DNA of 64,000 nt. Source: Flavobacterium frigidimaris. Its GTDB lineage: Bacteria; Bacteroidota; Bacteroidia; Flavobacteriales; Flavobacteriaceae. Positions 60,493 to 64,000 of this stretch are shown here, piece after piece; within the stretch, counting starts at the first letter, position 1; every line of letters begins with the position of its first letter. The stretch is taken from positions 1 to 64,000 of the forward strand of contig FQWG01000018.1 in NCBI GenBank assembly GCA_900129595.1, written 5' to 3'. The notes beneath the pieces were generated by a model, which ran no database searches, had not been told where the DNA came from, and saw only the letters and a program-made list of their open reading frames with translations. Position numbers and translations under genes: made by a program.

Positions 60493-63258
60493 TTAGTTTA
60501 TTTTTTCCTCGAAAGGAGTATTAACATTAAAAATTTCTGTCAGCAAGACGACAATCTCTTCTACATAACTCTTCAGAATTTCATTTGTAACCGTTGAGTC
60601 CAACTCTTTGTCTTCTTTAAATCCAAAAGGAAGAAAACCTGATTTTAAGTTTTTAAACGAAATAATCCCAACTTCAATTGGCAAACCGGCAGCTTCATTC
60701 TCATACATAAACGCGTAAGCCAAAACCTGAATGATTTTATCGTTTTTAAGCTCCTGTGTCAATCCGTTCCAAGACTTCAGTACTACATTTGTTTTTTCGA
60801 CTTTACCGGTCTTATAATCGACAATTCTAATTTTTCCGTTACGCTGTTCGATTCTGTCGACATTTCCTTTAATTAAAACCGGAAACGGCAAACCGGGATG
60901 AATCAATTTACGTTCGTAAGTCTTTTCTAACGCTATAATTTTAATTGCATCTCCATTTTTTATAGCCTCTAATTCCATTTTCAGGAAATTAGAAACATTT
61001 CGTTTTGCCACTTCAAAAGCCAAAAGATTACGGCCTTTTTTAATTTCTCCTTCTTTATACACTAGTTTAAATTGTCTCAAAACTTCCTCATCCAGCAATT
61101 TGAAACAATTTTCGATATCAGCCTCAGAAATAAACCTGCCAACAAAAGGATCGTACAAAGCTTTTAAGGTTTCGTGAATTATAGTCCCTAAAGTGTTTAG
61201 TGCAATATTTTCTTCTACCTCTTCAACCTCCCGAATACGAAGGATCTTTTGAAAATAAAACTCAATAGGATTCCGAATATAGCTCGTTAACGCCGAAGGT
61301 GAAAAACCAACAGTTGCAACTTCTTTCAAACGCTCCATTACAGCATCAGATTTCGCAACAACCATAGGCTGATAGGCAGATGTAGGCAATACCGGATTAT
61401 AAATATCGAAATTCAGATTGTGTTTAGCTTGTTTCTCTACTTCTAATTGCGTTATAAAACGGCTTCGTTCTCCGGCATCCAATCCATCATTTTCAGTATT
61501 ATAAATAAGATAAATATTTTTAGCCCTTTGCAGTAAATGATAAAAGTGATAGGTATAAATGGCATCTTTTTCTTTAAAAGTCGGCAAGCCTAATTCTCTT
61601 TTTACATCATAAGGAATAAATGAATTCTGGGATTTTCCTGCTGGAAACTTTCCTTCATTCATAGAAGTTACGATTACAGTATCAAAATCCAGAACACGAC
61701 TTTCCAGAACCCCCATAATTTGAAGTCCACGCAAAGGCTCCCCTTCAAACGAAACTTCGGCAACATCTATAATTTGTTTATAGATGGCATGCAAAGTATC
61801 TATATTATCAATATGATTGTGCTGGGTATAATAATTAATCAATTTATTTATCACTTTAAAAACAGCAAAAACAAATGCTTTTGCAATCTTTTCTTCTTCA
61901 TTGTCATTACTGAAATTTTCTTTTATCAAAAGTAAAATTGCCGAGACATTTTCAAGAACCGCAATTGATCCGCTTTCCCATTTCTGGAACAACAATTTAA
62001 ATAACTGCGAATGATCTGAATTGAGTTCTATAATTCGATTGTGGGTAATAAAAGTATAATTATTCTCTTTGATAATCCTCACTAAATTTCTGGCATTGGC
62101 ATAAGGCTCCACCAATGGATGCGTTAAAATATCTAGTACATCTTTATAGTAAAACACATAACTCTCTCCTTTTCGGGAAAGTGCATTGGTATGCATTTTA
62201 AATAATTTAGCAATCAATATCTGTGATGGATTGTTTTTTCCGGAATACCCCATCGTGATATTCAGGCTTCCAACAGAAGACGGCAATGAATACAGTACTG
62301 GCATTAATAAATTTTCCTCACCAAGCACAATAGCCACTTTATCAAGAGATGTTGCAGGGTCTTCGTTAATGATATTTTCGATAATACTTCCCGCTAATTT
62401 TGCCTGACCAATAGTTTTAGGTGTTCCTATTACCTGAATATTTTTAGATTGCGAAAAATCATCTACAATCCACTCAAAAATATTCGTTTTATAGTGTTTC
62501 CAGCTTTCCTTAAAACGTCGCACAAAAAGCCCGGCATCATGATAGGGATCATTAAGAAAAGTTTGATCAACATCCCAATAAATTTTAGCATGATCCGAAG
62601 CTAAAAGATGTTGCACTATTTTTTCCTCTGCAGCGTTTAAAGCATTAAAACCTGCAAAAATAAATGTCCGATCTGATAGGGTATTCGAAAAGTGATTCAG
62701 ATTATTAACCGCCTCTCTGTAAATTAATCCCTGGTATCCCACTGATTTATTCAGCAAATGATTGTATAAAGCGTCATAATACATGGGAAGAAGTTTCCAG
62801 AAATCAATATAGTTTTCAAGAAGTTTGGTACTATTTTCGACTTCTATTCCCCATTTTTTAATGTCTTCAATGTCTTTTAGGTAAGACAAAACATGAGTTG
62901 GATCTAATAAATAGCGATCAATCTCATTAAAATCCTGCAAAAGTGTTTTTGCCCAATTGGCAAATAACTCAAATGACTGTTGATTTTGTTTTTCGGTTAC
63001 GGACAAATACACTTCATAGAACTCAAACAAAAGTTCAATTGCATCTATAGATCGTATCGAAGCGACATCTTGCACAAAGTCTTCGATACTAATGATTTCA
63101 GGAGAAAGGATTGTATGATGAGTTTCATTTTTCAGCGCTTCAATCAAAAAAACTTTAGCTCTTTTATTGGGCAACACTATAGTTGTCTGAACTAATTTAG
63201 TTGAATAATCCTGAATTATTACAGTCGCAATTTTTCCGAGAAAAGAAGTATTTATCAT
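60493..63258 (-). CDS. AddB-like PD-(D/E)XK nuclease family protein
   Basis: With the ATG at 63258 the protein is 921 residues. The N-terminal two-thirds resembles the inactivated helicase fold of AddB (VLPNKRAKVFLIEAL, VAIVLGEENLLMPVLYSLP, GVLESRVLDFDTVIVTSMNEG). The C-terminal nuclease domain (about 680-921) has FSPSALTSYIRNPIEFYFQ and the catalytic IRIVDYKTGKVEK. Such proteins work with an AddA/UvrD-type partner in double-strand-break repair. AddA is not in the window. The start is favoured over the ATG at 63285 because that would extend into the OmpA terminator. Confidence 0.88.
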   Translation of the reverse strand: MINTSFLGKIATVIIQDYSTKLVQTTIVLPNKRAKVFLIEALKNETHHTILSPEIISIEDFVQDVASIRSIDAIELLFEFYEVYLSVTEKQNQQSFELFANWAKTLLQDFNEIDRYLLDPTHVLSYLKDIEDIKKWGIEVENSTKLLENYIDFWKLLPMYYDALYNHLLNKSVGYQGLIYREAVNNLNHFSNTLSDRTFIFAGFNALNAAEEKIVQHLLASDHAKIYWDVDQTFLNDPYHDAGLFVRRFKESWKHYKTNIFEWIVDDFSQSKNIQVIGTPKTIGQAKLAGSIIENIINEDPATSLDKVAIVLGEENLLMPVLYSLPSSVGSLNITMGYSGKNNPSQILIAKLFKMHTNALSRKGESYVFYYKDVLDILTHPLVEPYANARNLVRIIKENNYTFITHNRIIELNSDHSQLFKLLFQKWESGSIAVLENVSAILLLIKENFSNDNEEEKIAKAFVFAVFKVINKLINYYTQHNHIDNIDTLHAIYKQIIDVAEVSFEGEPLRGLQIMGVLESRVLDFDTVIVTSMNEGKFPAGKSQNSFIPYDVKRELGLPTFKEKDAIYTYHFYHLLQRAKNIYLIYNTENDGLDAGERSRFITQLEVEKQAKHNLNFDIYNPVLPTSAYQPMVVAKSDAVMERLKEVATVGFSPSALTSYIRNPIEFYFQKILRIREVEEVEENIALNTLGTIIHETLKALYDPFVGRFISEADIENCFKLLDEEVLRQFKLVYKEGEIKKGRNLLAFEVAKRNVSNFLKMELEAIKNGDAIKIIALEKTYERKLIHPGLPFPVLIKGNVDRIEQRNGKIRIVDYKTGKVEKTNVVLKSWNGLTQELKNDKIIQVLAYAFMYENEAAGLPIEVGIISFKNLKSGFLPFGFKEDKELDSTVTNEILKSYVEEIVVLLTEIFNVNTPFEEKIN

Positions 63259-63264
63259 TTGATA

Positions 63265-63302
63265 AAAATAAAAAAAGCCATTCAATTAAGAATGGCTTTT
63301 AG
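63265..63302 (-). terminator. terminator after the OmpA-family gene
   Basis: AAAGCCATTC / GAATGGCTTT, with a T run on the minus strand, lies 20 bases beyond the stop of the OmpA-family gene and ahead of the nuclease start. Confidence 0.8.
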
Positions 63303-63321
63303 TATTTATTTAGAAAGTAAA

Positions 63322-64000
63322 TTAGATTTTACCTTGGTATTTAGAACCAATGTGTCTAATTTCTGTTCTTCTGTTTTGTGCTTTACCTGCAGCAGTTTTG
63401 TTACTTGCAACTGGTTGAGAAGATCCAAATCCTTTAGCTTCTAAGTTTTCTGGATTAACACCTCTTTGGATTAATGCATTCATCACAGCTTCAGCTCTCT
63501 CTTTAGATAACTTGTCGTTGATTTTTGCAGAACCTGTACTATCTGTGTGTCCTTCAATAGAGAATTTCGCGTTTGGATAGTTTTTAAGGATTTCTTTAAT
63601 TGCATCTAATCTAGCTGGAGTTTCTTTATCTCCTGCTTTGAAAGTAGCTTTACCTGAGTTAAAGTAAACTGCTCTTGCCTGAACTTTAAGATCTTCTAAA
63701 GCTTCAGTAGTAACTTCAGGACAACCTCTGTTTGAAGCAGGACCGTAAACTGTAGGACAATCATCATCTTTATCAGCTACACCATCTTTGTCAGCGTCTA
63801 AGAAAGGACAACCACCATTTTCTTTAGGACCAGCAACTGTAGGACATTTGTCATCTTTGTCTGGAACTCCGTCACCGTCAGTATCAGGACATCCGTTGAA
63901 TTGTTTTAAACCAGCAACATCTGGACAAGCGTCATCTTTATCAGCAACTCCGTCTCCGTCTCTGTCTGGACAACCGTTTAATGCAGCTAAACCAAATTCA
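63322..64000 (-). CDS. OmpA-family protein with thrombospondin type-3 repeats (3' part, runs off the window)
   Basis: The reading frame is open from the window edge to the stop at 63322-63324; the start lies beyond 64000. The visible 225 or so residues begin with calcium-binding TSP3 repeats of the form CPDRDGDGVADKDDACP and CPDTDGDGVPDKDDKCP. An OmpA domain follows, with VYFNSGKATF, IEGHTDSTGS (peptidoglycan-contact Asp), LSKERAEAVMNALI and the closing NRRTEIRHIG. It should be an outer-membrane barrel tied to peptidoglycan through the OmpA domain. The N-terminal barrel is not visible. Confidence 0.93.
   Translation of the reverse strand, partial: EFGLAALNGCPDRDGDGVADKDDACPDVAGLKQFNGCPDTDGDGVPDKDDKCPTVAGPKENGGCPFLDADKDGVADKDDDCPTVYGPASNRGCPEVTTEALEDLKVQARAVYFNSGKATFKAGDKETPARLDAIKEILKNYPNAKFSIEGHTDSTGSAKINDKLSKERAEAVMNALIQRGVNPENLEAKGFGSSQPVASNKTAAGKAQNRRTEIRHIGSKYQGKI

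Noticed and set aside
1..64000. CRISPR array, prophage, integrative element or intact insertion sequence
   Set aside because: No regularly spaced repeats with unique spacers, no phage structural genes, no transposase or integrase frames were seen; repeats found are short inverted or dispersed noncoding elements.

Overview
The window looks like chromosomal DNA from a Flavobacterium-type bacterium (Bacteroidota, Flavobacteriaceae). The DNA is AT-rich. Shine-Dalgarno sites are scarce and several genes have TAnnTTTG -7 promoter boxes. There is a SusC/SusD pair, a succinate dehydrogenase of the 5-helix cytochrome b558 type, a hydroxymethylglutaryl-CoA synthase (mevalonate route), many Bacteroidota-style lipoproteins and an OmpA protein with thrombospondin type-3 repeats. 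I see no rRNA, CRISPR array, prophage or intact insertion sequence. One tRNA with a CAU anticodon is present.

Layout. 1-7.7 kb: an XRE regulator, a secreted lipoprotein, an orphan HsdR-N-like nuclease domain protein, a membrane protein, and an operon FAD oxidoreductase - mtgA - LpxR-like. Three copies of a ~60-bp intergenic repeat lie among them. 8-15.6 kb: an S9 peptidase, a hybrid histidine kinase (HK-REC-Hpt) convergent with and overlapping an NtrC-type sigma-54 activator, then five tandem small PepSY-like secreted proteins. 16-22.5 kb: core metabolism (accC, accB, fabH, rpmF, yceD-like; pdxA divergent from ribE; tRNA; mce). 22.4-28.4 kb: two envelope proteins of unknown function, an Ig-like lipoprotein and a nitrilase-family amidase.

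28.6-43 kb is the main accessory locus: SusC, SusD, GntP-family permease, RidA, KDG-type kinase, KDPG-type aldolase, a D-threonine aldolase/D-serine dehydratase-fold PLP enzyme, an M19 dipeptidase, a DeoR regulator and a secreted GH20 hexosaminidase. I read it as uptake and breakdown of an amino-sugar acid, for example D-glucosaminate (deamination to 2-keto-3-deoxygluconate, phosphorylation, aldol cleavage), or of D-amino-acid-containing material. A TGC-N8-TGC motif recurs before susC and in the DeoR/GH20 divergent spacer and is a candidate DeoR operator.

43-50.5 kb: sdhB-sdhA-sdhC, HMG-CoA synthase, small membrane proteins and a membrane-anchored LytTR regulator. 50.8 kb: a double-glycine-leader peptide resembling a bacteriocin/natural-product precursor. 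51-58 kb: GNAT acetyltransferases, unknown secreted proteins, a beta-helix/repeat protein, a second XRE regulator paralogous to the first (shared upstream DNA included), Xaa-Pro aminopeptidase and ferritin. 58.5-64 kb: an alpha/beta hydrolase, a minimal two-gene ABC unit coupled to an AddB-like nuclease, and the 3' part of an OmpA-family gene running off the window.

Intergenic DNA is rich in inverted-repeat elements of several families (around 7.7, 33.4, 35.4, 43.8, 48.4 and 58.4 kb). These are the least explained sequences here. Family calls were made by eye from motifs; no database search was run.
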